Below, one piece after another: positions 27,241-36,469 of a stretch of DNA of 64,000 bases (positions within the stretch are counted from its first letter, which is position 1; every line of letters starts with the position of its first letter). Both the position numbers and the translations under genes were made by a program. This DNA is from Mucilaginibacter phyllosphaerae (GTDB taxonomy: Bacteria > Bacteroidota > Bacteroidia > Sphingobacteriales > Sphingobacteriaceae), in the NCBI RefSeq assembly GCF_004378255.1, contig NZ_SNQG01000008.1, forward strand, positions 62,001 to 126,000. Reading direction: 5' to 3'. Under the pieces are notes generated by a model. That model saw only the letters and a list, made by a program, of their open reading frames with translations, did not search any database and was not told where the DNA came from.

Positions 27241-28661
27241 ATCTTAGGGATTAAACTTTCATACAGGTTGATATATTCTTTTGCAGAGCGGCTCCACGAA
27301 AAATCGAGGGCCATCATTCGTTTGCGCAGGGTTTGTATTTTGCGGCCGTCTTTAAACAATACCAGTGCGCGGGTAACGGATACGCAAATATCATCTACGG
27401 TAACATTGTTAAAGCGGATACCGTAGCCGCCTTCATCGCCAAAATCAATTACGGTATCTTTTAAACCGCCTGTGCTGCGCACTATGGGCATGGTACCGTA
27501 ACGCATGGCATACATCTGGTTTAGCCCGCAAGGCTCCACGCGCGATGGCATCAGCAAAAAATCGGCCCCGGCGTAGATGAGGTGTGCCAGCGACTCATCA
27601 TACCCAATAAATACATTGCAGTTTTGCGGGTATAGTTGCTTGAGCAGGTTAAGCGACATTTCTGTAGCGCTATCGCCCGCACCCAATATCAGGAAATTTA
27701 CTTTATCGCCATGCTCTTTTAAGCTGCGCTCGATTGCTGCGGGCAACTGATCCGACCCTTTTTCGACCACCAAACGGCCTATAAACGCTATTAAAGGTTT
27801 ATCCGGCGCCAGGCCGAAGCGTTCGCATAAAAGTTCTTTATCTTTTTGTTTGCCTTTGGCAACGGTTGCGGCGTTAAAATGTTCGGGTAGCATGGGGTCT
27901 GTAGCCGGGTCCCAAACATCGGTATCAATACCGTTAATGATGCCTGTGCCTTTATCGCGCTCTACGTAAAACAGGTACTCCAGCCCGTTAGAGCTGATGC
28001 TCAATTCCTGCAAATAACTTGGCGATACGGTGGTGAACCGCCAGCAGCACTTTACTGCGGATGCCAGCGGGTTGATGCCCCCGTTCCAATCCAGCAGGCC
28101 GGTTTTATAAAAGTCTATCTCGGGCAGGTAGTGCAGGTTATCCCAGCCAAAAGCGCCGTGGTATTGCCCGTTGTGTATGGTAAATACCGTTGGGATGTGC
28201 GATAACCTGCGGTACAGGTATGAATTATACATCAGGAATGGTACCAGGCCCGAGTGATGGTCATGGCAGTGCACCAGATCTGGCGTTTGGCCGCTCCAGT
28301 TTATCCAGTCCAGAAAGCAGATCTGGAAAGCCAGGAACTGTTCTTTTTCGTCGGGATAGCTGTAGATATTTTCACGGTCGAGCAATCCGGGGATCTTGAT
28401 CAGGTAAAGTTCAAAACCCAGCTTGTCGGTTTGTTCTTTTAAGATCTCGAAATAAAGCCGGCGGGTGCCCAACAGCGTAGTGCCCTGAAAAACAACATCA
28501 AACTTATTTTCGTGAACAAATTTGCGGTTATAAAACGGCATTACAACGGCAGCCTGCATACCAGCCATATTCTGGTATTTGGGCAGCGCCCCAACCACAT
28601 CGGCAAGGCCCCCAACTTTAGCAATGGGGTAGCATTCGGCACTTAGGTGAAAAACTCTCAT
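27237..28661 (-). CDS. glgA: Glycogen synthase
   Basis: 474 residues, GT5 family, GT-B fold. ADP-glucose-binding KxGGL is present as KVGGLADVVG near residue 15. The C-terminal domain has FIGRLVVEKGSD and the nucleotide-sugar motif SRVEPCGLNQMYAMRYGTMPIV. It elongates alpha-1,4-glucan. First gene of a two-gene operon with glgC. Confidence 0.96.
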   Translation of the reverse strand: MRVFHLSAECYPIAKVGGLADVVGALPKYQNMAGMQAAVVMPFYNRKFVHENKFDVVFQGTTLLGTRRLYFEILKEQTDKLGFELYLIKIPGLLDRENIYSYPDEKEQFLAFQICFLDWINWSGQTPDLVHCHDHHSGLVPFLMYNSYLYRRLSHIPTVFTIHNGQYHGAFGWDNLHYLPEIDFYKTGLLDWNGGINPLASAVKCCWRFTTVSPSYLQELSISSNGLEYLFYVERDKGTGIINGIDTDVWDPATDPMLPEHFNAATVAKGKQKDKELLCERFGLAPDKPLIAFIGRLVVEKGSDQLPAAIERSLKEHGDKVNFLILGAGDSATEMSLNLLKQLYPQNCNVFIGYDESLAHLIYAGADFLLMPSRVEPCGLNQMYAMRYGTMPIVRSTGGLKDTVIDFGDEGGYGIRFNNVTVDDICVSVTRALVLFKDGRKIQTLRKRMMALDFSWSRSAKEYINLYESLIPKI

Positions 28662-28845
28662 TTGGGATTATAATAAGGGTAAGGTACTAAACATTTCCCC
28701 ACATGAACAAACACATAATTGGAAAAATGTGTTTAAAAATGTGATATTATTTAATCAGATAGAATGGATGATTACAATTTTGGCAGAAATGATAATTACA
28801 GAGTTGCTTTTATTGTGGATTTGGTAAAGAGGAATTGTGTAGGTA

Positions 28846-29216
28846 CTAATTTGCCGCCATTAAGCAACTATTATTTATTGCAAGCTGCTTTAAAATAATA
28901 GTTAATTTATAACATTCAGGCCGGTGTTTTTTAGGATCCTGACGATTGTCAACAAATGCGATTAATTCTATAATTTGTTTATTAAGCTTCACCCTGTAAA
29001 TTAACGAAACTTGCTTAATAATGAGCCCAATATGCGTATGCTTTACCCTAAGCGATTTTCTAAAAATTAAAGGGTGATCTTTTAGATTTATTAAATATTC
29101 TGATACTCTTTCGGTAAAACGAAAATTTCTTTTTCTGTCCAGTTTTTTTGCAAATACGCTATTCTATTATCAAAAGTTGCAAGATCTCTTTTAGTCCAGA
29201 TTATTTCAAACCCCAT
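28846..29216 (-). pseudogene. RelE/ParE-family toxin, frameshifted
   Basis: From the ATG at 29216 the frame gives MGFEIIWTKRDLATFDNRIA and YLQKNWTEKEI, then runs to a stop at 29091. In the -1-shifted frame the rest of a RelE/ParE toxin continues: FTERVSEYLINLKDHPLIFR, RVKHTHIGLIIKQVSLIYRV, IELIAFVDNRQDPKKH, to a stop at 28846. The two halves join if one T is restored in the TTTT run in GAAATTTTCG (near 29125), so a single-base deletion is the simplest explanation. It overlaps the antitoxin by 16 bp, the usual toxin-after-antitoxin layout. A sequencing error or slippage-based reading cannot be excluded. Confidence 0.75.
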
Positions 29217-29449
29217 TTTGCAAATCGTTTAACGGCTTCACTATGTGGAACTGTTTCACCCCTGTCGGCTTCCTCTAAGCCTGCTAATACATCCTTTTGT
29301 TGTTTCTCGTTCAGTTCATCAAACCAATCAGCCTTTCTATAATTTAGTACGGCTTTTAAATCACTAATTAATCCGGCATCATCTGAATTTATTATCGATT
29401 GTAAAAGATTTAATTTTTCGGATTGTAAATTCAGATAATCAGTTTTGAT
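29201..29449 (-). pseudogene. Antitoxin of a RelE/ParE module, lacking a standard start codon
   Basis: 82 in-frame codons ending in DWFDELNEKQQKDVLAGLEE and GETVPHSEAVKRFAKWGLK, typical of Bacteroidota antitoxins paired with RelE-type toxins. No ATG, GTG or TTG exists in frame between the upstream stop (29468-29470) and the conserved part. The codon where a start is expected (29449-29447) is ATC, followed by AAAACTGAT, so ATG to ATC mutation is likely. Start at a rare ATC or ATT is the alternative. Confidence 0.65.
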
Positions 29450-29450
29450 A

Positions 29451-29475
29451 AAAACTAAATTACAAATTTAGTTTT
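29451..29475 (-). promoter_or_regulatory. Palindromic operator over the toxin-antitoxin promoter
   Basis: AAAACTAAATT and AATTTAGTTTT are perfect 11-bp inverted arms with a 3-nt spacer. On the minus strand they enclose TAAATTTG (29470-29463), an exact -7 box, so antitoxin binding would block its own promoter. The 28662-28845 and 29476-29644 stretches around the module show no other gene. Confidence 0.65.
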
Positions 29476-29644
29476 ATATAGTTATTTTATATTGAATCTT
29501 CAGCATAGATCCACAATATTTACTTTAACCAAAGTAGACAAATATGTATAAAGTTCAGTAATCAATAAAACAATCGTATCTGTCTATTGTATTATATTCT
29601 TTAGGGATAGATGATATTGTTTGGCGCTTTTTATCTCATCATAA

Positions 29645-32455
29645 TTAATGCGCCTCTAACCAGTTTAAACCGGTACCTATCTCTACCATTATAGGCACTT
29701 CGGTTTTGATGGCGTTCTTCATGTTTTCCATGATGATAGGTTTAACGATCTCTATCTCGTGGTTGGGCACGTCAAACACCAGCTCATCATGCACCTGCAT
29801 GGTCATGCGGGCATCCAGCTTAAGGCTTTTAAACTCGCGGTGGATGTTGATCATGGCTATCTTGATCATATCTGCAGCCGAACCCTGGATAGGCGCATTG
29901 ATGGCATTTCGTTCGGCAAAACCACGCACGGTTTGGTTGGCGCTGTTAATATCGCGCAGGTAACGGCGGCGGCCCATTAGGGTGGTTACATAGCCATTCT
30001 CGCGGGCAAAGTTCATGGTATCGGCCATGTAGTTTTTGATACCGGGGTACTGGGCAAAATAGTTCTCGATGATCTCGGCAGCCTCTTTACGCGGGATGCC
30101 CAGGTTTTGTGATAAACCAAATGCCGATTGCCCATAAATAATACCAAAGTTTACTGCTTTGGCGTTGCGGCGCTGGGTGCTGTCTACATCTTCTATACCT
30201 ATACCGTAAACTTTGGCAGCGGTGGCCGTGTGGATATCGATATTATCTGTAAAGGCCTGGCGCATGTTAGGGTCTTTACTTATCTCTGCAATAATACGCA
30301 GCTCAATCTGCGAATAATCGGCAGATACAATGCTATGGTTGGCATCGCGCGGAATGAACGCTTTTCTTACTTCGCGGCCACGCTCGGTACGGATAGGGAT
30401 GTTTTGCAGATTGGGGTTATTGGAGCTTAACCTGCCGGTGGCTGCCACCGCCTGGTTATAGCTGGTATGCACACGCCCGGTTTTAGGGTTTACCATAGTT
30501 GGCAAAGCATCTACATAGGTAGATTTTAGCTTTTGCAGCTGCCTAAAATCAAGTATATCTCTTACAATATCGCTTTTAGTGGCCAGGCCCAGCAGCACAT
30601 CCTCGCCGGTTTGGTATTGGCCGGTTTTGGTTTTTTTGGCTTTAGGATCAAGCAATAGCTTCTCAAACAATACTTCGCCCAGTTGCTTTGGGGATGCGAT
30701 GTTGAAGCGTACACCTGCCTTTTCAAACACGGTTTTTTCTAATGCGGCAATATCAGTTTCCAGTTCTTTAGAAAATTCGCGCAGGGTGTCATGGTCAATA
30801 CGTACCCCTTCGTGCTCAATATCAGCCAGTACATAAATCAGCGGGTTCTCTATTTTATGAAGCAGGTCTTCGGCCTGTACTTCTTTTATCTTAGGCTCAA
30901 AAATGGTGCGCAGCTGCAGGGTAACGTCGGCATCCTCGGCTGCGTAATCTTTGATCTTTTCTATCTCCACATCGCGCATGTTGCCCTGGTTTTTACCCTT
31001 GGGGCCAATCAGCTCGGTAATAGATACCGGTTTATAGCTCAGGTAATTTTCTGCCAGGATATCCATGCCGTGACGGGTATCCGGGTCTATCACGTAATGG
31101 GCCATCATGGTATCAAACAGGTCGCCCTTCATTTCTATATCATACCATTTCAGCATCAATATATCAAATTTCAGGTTCTGCCCGGTTTTGCCAATATTAG
31201 GGTCTTCAAACACCGGTTTAAATTCGGCAACCAGTTTTTTTGCCTCTTCCTCATCATGCGGGGCCGGTACATACCAGGCCTGGTTATGCTTTACCGCGAA
31301 GGACAGGCCCACCAACTCGCAATGGTTGGCATCGGTGCCGGTGGTTTCGGTATCAAAGCAAAAGTGCTTTTGTTTTTTTAATATGGTTATCAGTTCGGCT
31401 CTTTTTTCAAACGTATCGGCTAAAATATATTCGTGTTCAACGGTATTGATATTTTTGATCTCTACAGGTGTTGGCGCTTCGTAAATATCCTGCGTTTCTA
31501 CCGTAAGCGTTGTGCGGCCTTCGGCAACGGGGTTTCCAAACAAGTCGGTTTGTACAGATACGGCCCGGGTTTCGGTAATGCTAAAATCATCACCAAACAC
31601 ACGGCGGCCCAGCGTACGGAATTCTAACTCGGCAAACAATGGCTCCAGCAGGTCTTTACTTGGTGCGCACATTTCCAGCCCTTCCTCATCCAGTTCCACA
31701 GGCGAGTTCAGGTTAATAGTCGCCAGCTTTTTCGACATAAGGCCTTGCTCTGCAAATTTCTCTACATTCTCGCGCAGCTTACCTTTCAATTCGTGGCTGT
31801 GGGCTATAATTTCTTCTACCGAGCCATATTGTTTAATTAACGTTTTGGCCGTTTTTTCACCTACCCCAGGGATGCCGGGGATACCATCCACTGCATCGCC
31901 CCAAAGGCCCAGGATATCAATTACCTGCTCCGGGCGCTCTATTTCCCACTTAGCTAACACTTCTTTTACACCCCATATCTCCATATCGTTACCCATACGG
32001 GCCGGCTTATAAACCCGGATATTATCTGATACTAACTGTGCAAAATCCTTATCGGGGGTCATGCAGTAAACCTGGTAGCCTTTTTGTTCGGCCTTTTTGG
32101 CCAGGGTGCCTATAATGTCATCGGCTTCGTAACCGTCTGATGTGATCAGCGGAATATTAAAACCCAGTACTACTTTAAATATATAGGGGAGGGCTTTGCT
32201 CAGGTCTTCGGGCATGGCCTCGCGGTGGGCCTTGTAGCCTGCAAAATCGGTATGGCGCTCGGTTGGGGCATCGGTATCAAAAACTACGGCCATATGAGTT
32301 GGTTTCTCTTTGCGCAAAACCTCCAGCAGCGTGTTGGTAAAACCCATAACCGCCGAGGTGTTTAAACCGCCTGATGTAAAACGCGGGTTTTTACTTAAAG
32401 CAAAATGCGCCCGGTATATCAGGGCCATACCATCCAATAGAAAAAGCTTCTTCAT
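29645..32455 (-). CDS. polA: DNA polymerase I
   Basis: 936 residues with three domains. The 5' nuclease (about 1-300) includes DGMALIYRAHFAL and DILGLWGDAVDGIPGIPGVG. The 3'-5' exonuclease (about 350-530) keeps the acidic sites in FDTETTGTD, NLKFDILML and YAAEDAD, so proofreading should be active. The family A polymerase domain carries DYSQIELRI (motif A), RRNAKAVNFGIIYG (O helix) and QVHDELVF (motif C). It fills gaps and removes primers during replication and repair. Confidence 0.97.
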   Translation of the reverse strand: MKKLFLLDGMALIYRAHFALSKNPRFTSGGLNTSAVMGFTNTLLEVLRKEKPTHMAVVFDTDAPTERHTDFAGYKAHREAMPEDLSKALPYIFKVVLGFNIPLITSDGYEADDIIGTLAKKAEQKGYQVYCMTPDKDFAQLVSDNIRVYKPARMGNDMEIWGVKEVLAKWEIERPEQVIDILGLWGDAVDGIPGIPGVGEKTAKTLIKQYGSVEEIIAHSHELKGKLRENVEKFAEQGLMSKKLATINLNSPVELDEEGLEMCAPSKDLLEPLFAELEFRTLGRRVFGDDFSITETRAVSVQTDLFGNPVAEGRTTLTVETQDIYEAPTPVEIKNINTVEHEYILADTFEKRAELITILKKQKHFCFDTETTGTDANHCELVGLSFAVKHNQAWYVPAPHDEEEAKKLVAEFKPVFEDPNIGKTGQNLKFDILMLKWYDIEMKGDLFDTMMAHYVIDPDTRHGMDILAENYLSYKPVSITELIGPKGKNQGNMRDVEIEKIKDYAAEDADVTLQLRTIFEPKIKEVQAEDLLHKIENPLIYVLADIEHEGVRIDHDTLREFSKELETDIAALEKTVFEKAGVRFNIASPKQLGEVLFEKLLLDPKAKKTKTGQYQTGEDVLLGLATKSDIVRDILDFRQLQKLKSTYVDALPTMVNPKTGRVHTSYNQAVAATGRLSSNNPNLQNIPIRTERGREVRKAFIPRDANHSIVSADYSQIELRIIAEISKDPNMRQAFTDNIDIHTATAAKVYGIGIEDVDSTQRRNAKAVNFGIIYGQSAFGLSQNLGIPRKEAAEIIENYFAQYPGIKNYMADTMNFARENGYVTTLMGRRRYLRDINSANQTVRGFAERNAINAPIQGSAADMIKIAMINIHREFKSLKLDARMTMQVHDELVFDVPNHEIEIVKPIIMENMKNAIKTEVPIMVEIGTGLNWLEAH

Positions 32456-32504
32456 AATATTTGAGATTACACCGATTTTGGGTGTGATTACATCGATTGC
32501 ACCG

Positions 32505-32605
32505 ATGATTTCAAAAATACAATTTCACGATGTTAATATCGAACACAGAATGTAGAATACTGAACGATGAATACTTCAATGTTTAACATTCGAAATTCAT
32601 TATTC
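32505..32605. repeat. AT-rich dispersed palindrome upstream of polA
   Basis: TTAATATCGAACACAGAATG on the left is partly mirrored by CATTCGAAATTCATTATTCG on the right, enclosing ATTC/GAAT-rich tracts. The layout resembles other dispersed intergenic repeats of this group. No coding potential. Confidence 0.4.
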
Positions 32606-32615
32606 GATATTATTT

Positions 32616-33170
32616 TTATCTAAAATCGCATTCCGGCGCATGATCGTTAACCATGCCGGTTGCTTGCATAAAGGCATAGCAAATAGTAGTGCCAAAGAAT
32701 TTAAAGCCGCGCTTTTTCATGTCCTTGCTTATCGCATCAGACTCGGGTGTGCTTACATGCGCGCCGGTGTATTCAGCAAGCGGTTTACCATCGGGCATAA
32801 AACTGTACAGATAATTGTTAAATGAGCCGAATTCCTTTTGTACATCTATAAACAACTGCGCGTTTCTGATGGCCGATGCTATTTTTAACCGGTTACGGAT
32901 AATGCCCGCATCGTTCAGCAAACGTGCCTGATCTGTATCATCAAAATTAGCCACCTTTTGTACATCGAACCCGGCAAAGGCTTTACTATAATTATCGCGC
33001 CGGCGCAAAATGGTGATCCAGCTGAGGCCGGCCTGGGCAGCCTCCAGGGTCAAAAACTCAAAAAATACCTGGTCATCATGCACTGTTTTTCCCCATTCCT
33101 TATCATGGTATTCCATGTAAAGAGGGTCGGTTCCGCACCAGTGGCAACGGGTTAAGTCTTTAGTTGGCAT
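32616..33170 (-). CDS. tag: DNA-3-methyladenine glycosylase I
   Basis: 184 residues, the standard Tag length. The N-terminal zinc-binding CHWCG and catalytic-pocket residues in YHDKEWG are present; the FEFLTLEAAQAGLSW and C-terminal HAPEC segments complete the zinc site (Cys and His). It removes 3-methyladenine from alkylated DNA. It follows polA on the same strand, 160 bp away, and precedes in the window an ATL alkylation-response gene about 3 kb on. Confidence 0.95.
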   Translation of the reverse strand: MPTKDLTRCHWCGTDPLYMEYHDKEWGKTVHDDQVFFEFLTLEAAQAGLSWITILRRRDNYSKAFAGFDVQKVANFDDTDQARLLNDAGIIRNRLKIASAIRNAQLFIDVQKEFGSFNNYLYSFMPDGKPLAEYTGAHVSTPESDAISKDMKKRGFKFFGTTICYAFMQATGMVNDHAPECDFR

Positions 33171-33202
33171 ATTTTAATACTATACGACACGGTGAAATAT
33201 TT

Positions 33203-33547
33203 TTACAAACCACTTAGCTCATCCCAATACTCAACCGCCCTGCGGTAATGCGGAATCACGATAGAGCCCCCTACCAGGTTGGCTATCATAAACACCTCGT
33301 TCATTTCATCGTGCTTTACGCCTGCTTCATGGCATTTGCCCAGGTGGTATTTAATACAATCGTCGCAACGCAAAACCATAGATGCTACCAGGCCAAGCAT
33401 TTCTTTGGTTTTCACATCCAGTGCCCCATCGGCATAGGTAGTGGTATCTAAAGCGAAGAAACGTTTGATGTTGGTATTAGCCGTTTCCATTATCCTATCG
33501 TTCATTTTAGTACGGTAGGCTTCAAAATCGTTTATTAATTGTCCCAT
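33203..33547 (-). CDS. Carboxymuconolactone-decarboxylase family (AhpD-like) protein
   Basis: 114 residues, all-helical. It has the AhpD-type CxxC in RCDDCIKYHLGKCHEAG with a following His, suggesting thiol redox chemistry (peroxidase-like) rather than decarboxylation. Reads in the same direction as tag, 32 bp upstream of it. Confidence 0.88.
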   Translation of the reverse strand: MGQLINDFEAYRTKMNDRIMETANTNIKRFFALDTTTYADGALDVKTKEMLGLVASMVLRCDDCIKYHLGKCHEAGVKHDEMNEVFMIANLVGGSIVIPHYRRAVEYWDELSGL

Positions 33548-33672
33548 AGGGTATTTATTAGTGATTGATTGAGTTAGTGATTGCCACTATCCGGGTTATT
33601 GGATTTAAAGGTATAAATGTTTTGTTTTGATGTGACCGATAAATGATAAATTTACCGCATAATTAAAAAACG

Positions 33673-34051
33673 ATGGAAAGTATATCGCCCAATATTTTTT
33701 ACGAACGACATTACCGGAACGGTTGAATTTTATAAGCTTTTAGGCTTTGAAGCTACCATAACCGTACCCGAAAACGGCGAAGAGCTGGTTTGGGCTATGA
33801 TGACCAGCGGCAACGTTACCATAATGTTCCAAAAGATGGAGAGCCTGGGTGACGACCTGCCCGAGATCAGCCGTACTGCTGGTGGTTCGCTTTTATTATA
33901 TATTAATGTGGGCGATATACGCGGGTTATTCGATAGTATTAAGGATAAAGTAAAAGTGCTTAAAGGCCTGGAAAGCACCTTTTACGGCGCTACCGAATTT
34001 TCTATTCTTGACAATAACAATTACGTTTTAACATTTGCACAGCACGCGTAA
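33673..34051 (+). pseudogene. VOC (glyoxalase/bleomycin-resistance) family gene with a frameshift
   Basis: The ATG at 33673 starts MESISPNIF and then meets a stop after 17 codons. Dropping one T from the run of six at 33694-33699 restores the family sequence FTNDITGTVEFYKLLGFEAT, continuing without interruption to TFAQHA and the stop at 34051 (about 125 residues). VOC proteins bind a metal with a paired beta-alpha-beta-beta-beta fold. Either the gene is broken by a +1 slip in a homopolymer, or the base call is wrong. No standard start exists in the second frame before the break. Confidence 0.8.
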
Positions 34052-34087
34052 TTTAATTACACCATTAAACCTAAACTGAATTTAAGT

Positions 34088-35365
34088 ATGAAATTTTTCT
34101 ACACAATTTGTTTTTTCCTGCTCGCGTATCCGGCCTGTATTTTAGCCCAAGCTAATTACAAACCGGCATTTATAGTTAAAAATAATGGGGATACAACAAG
34201 GGGTTTTATTGATTACAAGGAACAAGAACAAAACCCCAAATTAATTCACTTTAAAAGTTTAGCCAACGCAAATGAAAGTAAAGTGTTATCGGTATCTGAT
34301 ATTTTAGCATTCGGAATATTTAATGTGGAATATTTTGAACGTTATAAACTACAAATAAGCCAAGACGAAATTAACCCTACCAACCTTGCTGATAAAGCGA
34401 TTGACACTACATTTAAAACGGATGTGGTGTTTGTTAAAGTTATTGTAAAGGGTAAATACATTAACTTATATAAATATACCGACTCTCTTAAAACGCGATT
34501 TTATATGACTGCCAACAGTAGCAGCATAGCTGAGTTAGCATATCATTTAAAACCAAATTTTGGTCAGGTAACACAAAGCACGTCAAATTTTAACTATATC
34601 GTAATTGATAAGTATAAGCAGCAATTAATGGATTTAGTTAAAGATGCAAACGTTATTAACAAGAACCTAATAGCAAAAATAAAGCGTACCAACTATAACG
34701 AGCGAGAGTTAAAGGGAACTGCCGAAAAGATAAATGGTAATTATATTACTTTTAGCACTCAATCACTATTTGGATATCGCTTTTTTATTGAGGCTGGTGC
34801 TAATTTTAGTAAATTTAATTTAAGTGGAGAAGGCAATTTTCCGCAAAATACAACTGTAAGCAGCAGCTCGCCAAGTATAAGTGCAGGCGCAAATCTGTTT
34901 TTAAATAAATATACTCAAAAGATATTTTTTAGAACAGAAATAGGTTTTAATGCTCACCACTATGCATACAAAGATGTTCTTTCTCAATTTAACAATAACG
35001 TAACCTCAAGCCTTGATTTTAAGCAAAGCACGCTGTTTTTTAAGTTTTTGCCTGCTGTAAATATTTACAATCAATCGGGTATTAAAGCATTTATCAACGC
35101 TGGGCCGGCAATAAATCTATCATTTTATAACAAATATCAATTCATCGAAAATTTTTATAATTCAAGTCAAAAGGTATCAGACCAATATCCGGAATTTTCA
35201 AAAATATGGCTTAATTTACACGTGAATGCAGGCGTTGAGATTGCAAAAAAGTTAATTATCTCTGCCGGATATTCGCCAAATGCAAGAATTACACAGTTGC
35301 AGTTTGTTACTGCTAATATACAATCCTATCAGTTAGGCGTAACTTATTTATTCGCCAAAATGTAA
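34088..35365 (+). CDS. Outer-membrane beta-barrel-like protein, AT-rich
   Basis: 425 residues with a signal peptide (ending CILAQ). The N-terminal half (about 20-225) begins YKPAFIVKNNGDTTRGFIDY, a pattern common in Bacteroidota surface proteins. The C-terminal half has alternating aromatic beta-strands (GYRFFIEAGANFSKF, FFRTEIGFNAHHY, YQLGVTYLF) consistent with an eight-stranded barrel. It is more AT-rich than its neighbours, which suggests acquisition. It shares one base with the following VOC gene. Function unknown. Confidence 0.75.
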   Translation: MKFFYTICFFLLAYPACILAQANYKPAFIVKNNGDTTRGFIDYKEQEQNPKLIHFKSLANANESKVLSVSDILAFGIFNVEYFERYKLQISQDEINPTNLADKAIDTTFKTDVVFVKVIVKGKYINLYKYTDSLKTRFYMTANSSSIAELAYHLKPNFGQVTQSTSNFNYIVIDKYKQQLMDLVKDANVINKNLIAKIKRTNYNERELKGTAEKINGNYITFSTQSLFGYRFFIEAGANFSKFNLSGEGNFPQNTTVSSSSPSISAGANLFLNKYTQKIFFRTEIGFNAHHYAYKDVLSQFNNNVTSSLDFKQSTLFFKFLPAVNIYNQSGIKAFINAGPAINLSFYNKYQFIENFYNSSQKVSDQYPEFSKIWLNLHVNAGVEIAKKLIISAGYSPNARITQLQFVTANIQSYQLGVTYLFAKM

Positions 35366-35730
35366 TGATGATAAGTTTTATCCGCGTAGATCATTTCCAT
35401 GTATGTGTACCGCCTAACCGGTTGGAAGAGGCAAAGGATTTTTACACCAAAGTGATTGGGCTGGAATTGATATACCGGCCCGATCATCTTTTTTCGTCGG
35501 CCGGGTATTGGCTCAACATTGGCGATGTACAATTGCATATTGGTGTAGAGCCTGCCTTGCCGCGCAGTATCAGGCATGTGGCCATGGCGGTTGTTGATGT
35601 AGATGCCGCCCGCAAACATCTGCAGGATAATGAGGTAGAAATTATAGAGGAGCCCGTTATCCCCGGGCGCAAACGGTTTGCCTTTATCGACCCATTTGGC
35701 AACCGGATGGAATTGCTGCAATTATTATAA
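35365..35730 (+). CDS. VOC family (glyoxalase-like) protein
   Basis: 121 residues with the two beta-alpha-beta-beta-beta modules: VDHFHVCVPPNRLEEAKDFYTKVIGLELIY and RHVAMAVVDVDAARKHLQ, ending FIDPFGNRMELLQ. Metal-binding His and Glu are in HFHV, VQLHIG and NRMEL. The substrate is unknown. ATGATG overlaps the stop of the barrel gene by one base, so translation is coupled. Confidence 0.88.
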   Translation: MMISFIRVDHFHVCVPPNRLEEAKDFYTKVIGLELIYRPDHLFSSAGYWLNIGDVQLHIGVEPALPRSIRHVAMAVVDVDAARKHLQDNEVEIIEEPVIPGRKRFAFIDPFGNRMELLQLL

Positions 35731-35776
35731 AATCGTTAGCGCGGTTTATTCGTATGTTGTGGAAATTTAACTTTAC

Positions 35777-36148
35777 ATGAAACTGATCTCTCCTAAATTG
35801 CACGGTATTATAGATTATGCGCTTATCGTTTTTTTGTTTTTTTCGCCGGTTTTATTTGCTATGCCTAAGCATGTTGCCACTTATACTTACCTGCTGGCTA
35901 CGGCACAACTGGTACTTACTGTAATTACCGATTATAGTTTTGGCATGTTCAGGATGGTGAAACTAAGGGTGCACCAAATAATTGAGATCGTGTTAAGCAT
36001 AGCGATGGTAACAGCCGCCTTTACTTTATTTGAGTATGATGAGCGTACTCAACCCTATTACGCCGGGCTGGGTGTATTTTGGTTTATCATCGCAGTTTTT
36101 ACAGATTACAGTAAAAGCCGCGATGGCATTAAAGCGCCAATTCTATAG
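35777..36148 (+). CDS. Four-helix membrane protein of unknown function
   Basis: 123 residues with four hydrophobic segments (LIVFLFFSPVLFA, YLLATAQLVLTVI, IVLSIAMVTAAFTLF, GLGVFWFIIAVF) separated by short loops and an N-terminal LHGIIDYAL. Conserved-looking but not recognised. Its last 20 bp overlap the convergent ATL gene. Confidence 0.75.
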   Translation: MKLISPKLHGIIDYALIVFLFFSPVLFAMPKHVATYTYLLATAQLVLTVITDYSFGMFRMVKLRVHQIIEIVLSIAMVTAAFTLFEYDERTQPYYAGLGVFWFIIAVFTDYSKSRDGIKAPIL

Positions 36149-36461
36149 CCGGATCCCAATACAGGGCTTTAAAATTTTGTACCTGGTTATCCGCAACTTC
36201 AACGCCTTCATTTTTTAAAAGCTGCTCCATGGTATCGCCGCCAAAGTGGAATTTGCCGGTTAGCAAACCCTGGCGGTTCACCACGCGGTGCGCAGGCACG
36301 GGCGGCTGCGCAGTTCCACAGGCCATCATGGCGTAACCTACAATCCGCGATGATTGCTTAGTGCCCAAATAAGCCGCTATTGCCCCGTAAGAGGTTACCC
36401 TGCCCCTGGGTATCTGCCTCACTACATCATAAACATTATCATAAAAAGTATAATCGGGCAT
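36129..36461 (-). CDS. Alkyltransferase-like (ATL/MGMT-fold) protein without the catalytic Cys
   Basis: 110 residues covering the DNA-binding domain of O6-alkylguanine-DNA alkyltransferase: helix-turn-helix VTSYGAIAAYLGT and active-site loop VPAHRVVNRQGLLTGKFHFGG. The alkyl-accepting Cys of PCHRV is Ala here, so it cannot transfer alkyl groups. ATL proteins bind O6-alkylguanine and hand it to nucleotide excision repair. It is 8 bp upstream-adjacent to trmB on the same strand. Confidence 0.9.
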   Translation of the reverse strand: MPDYTFYDNVYDVVRQIPRGRVTSYGAIAAYLGTKQSSRIVGYAMMACGTAQPPVPAHRVVNRQGLLTGKFHFGGDTMEQLLKNEGVEVADNQVQNFKALYWDPAIELAL

Positions 36462-36469
36462 TGCAGGTT

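Noticed and set aside
29148..29342. Plus-strand 64-residue frame in the polA/glgA gap
   Set aside because: Antisense to the recognisable toxin-antitoxin remnant, which has family-level sequence on the minus strand.
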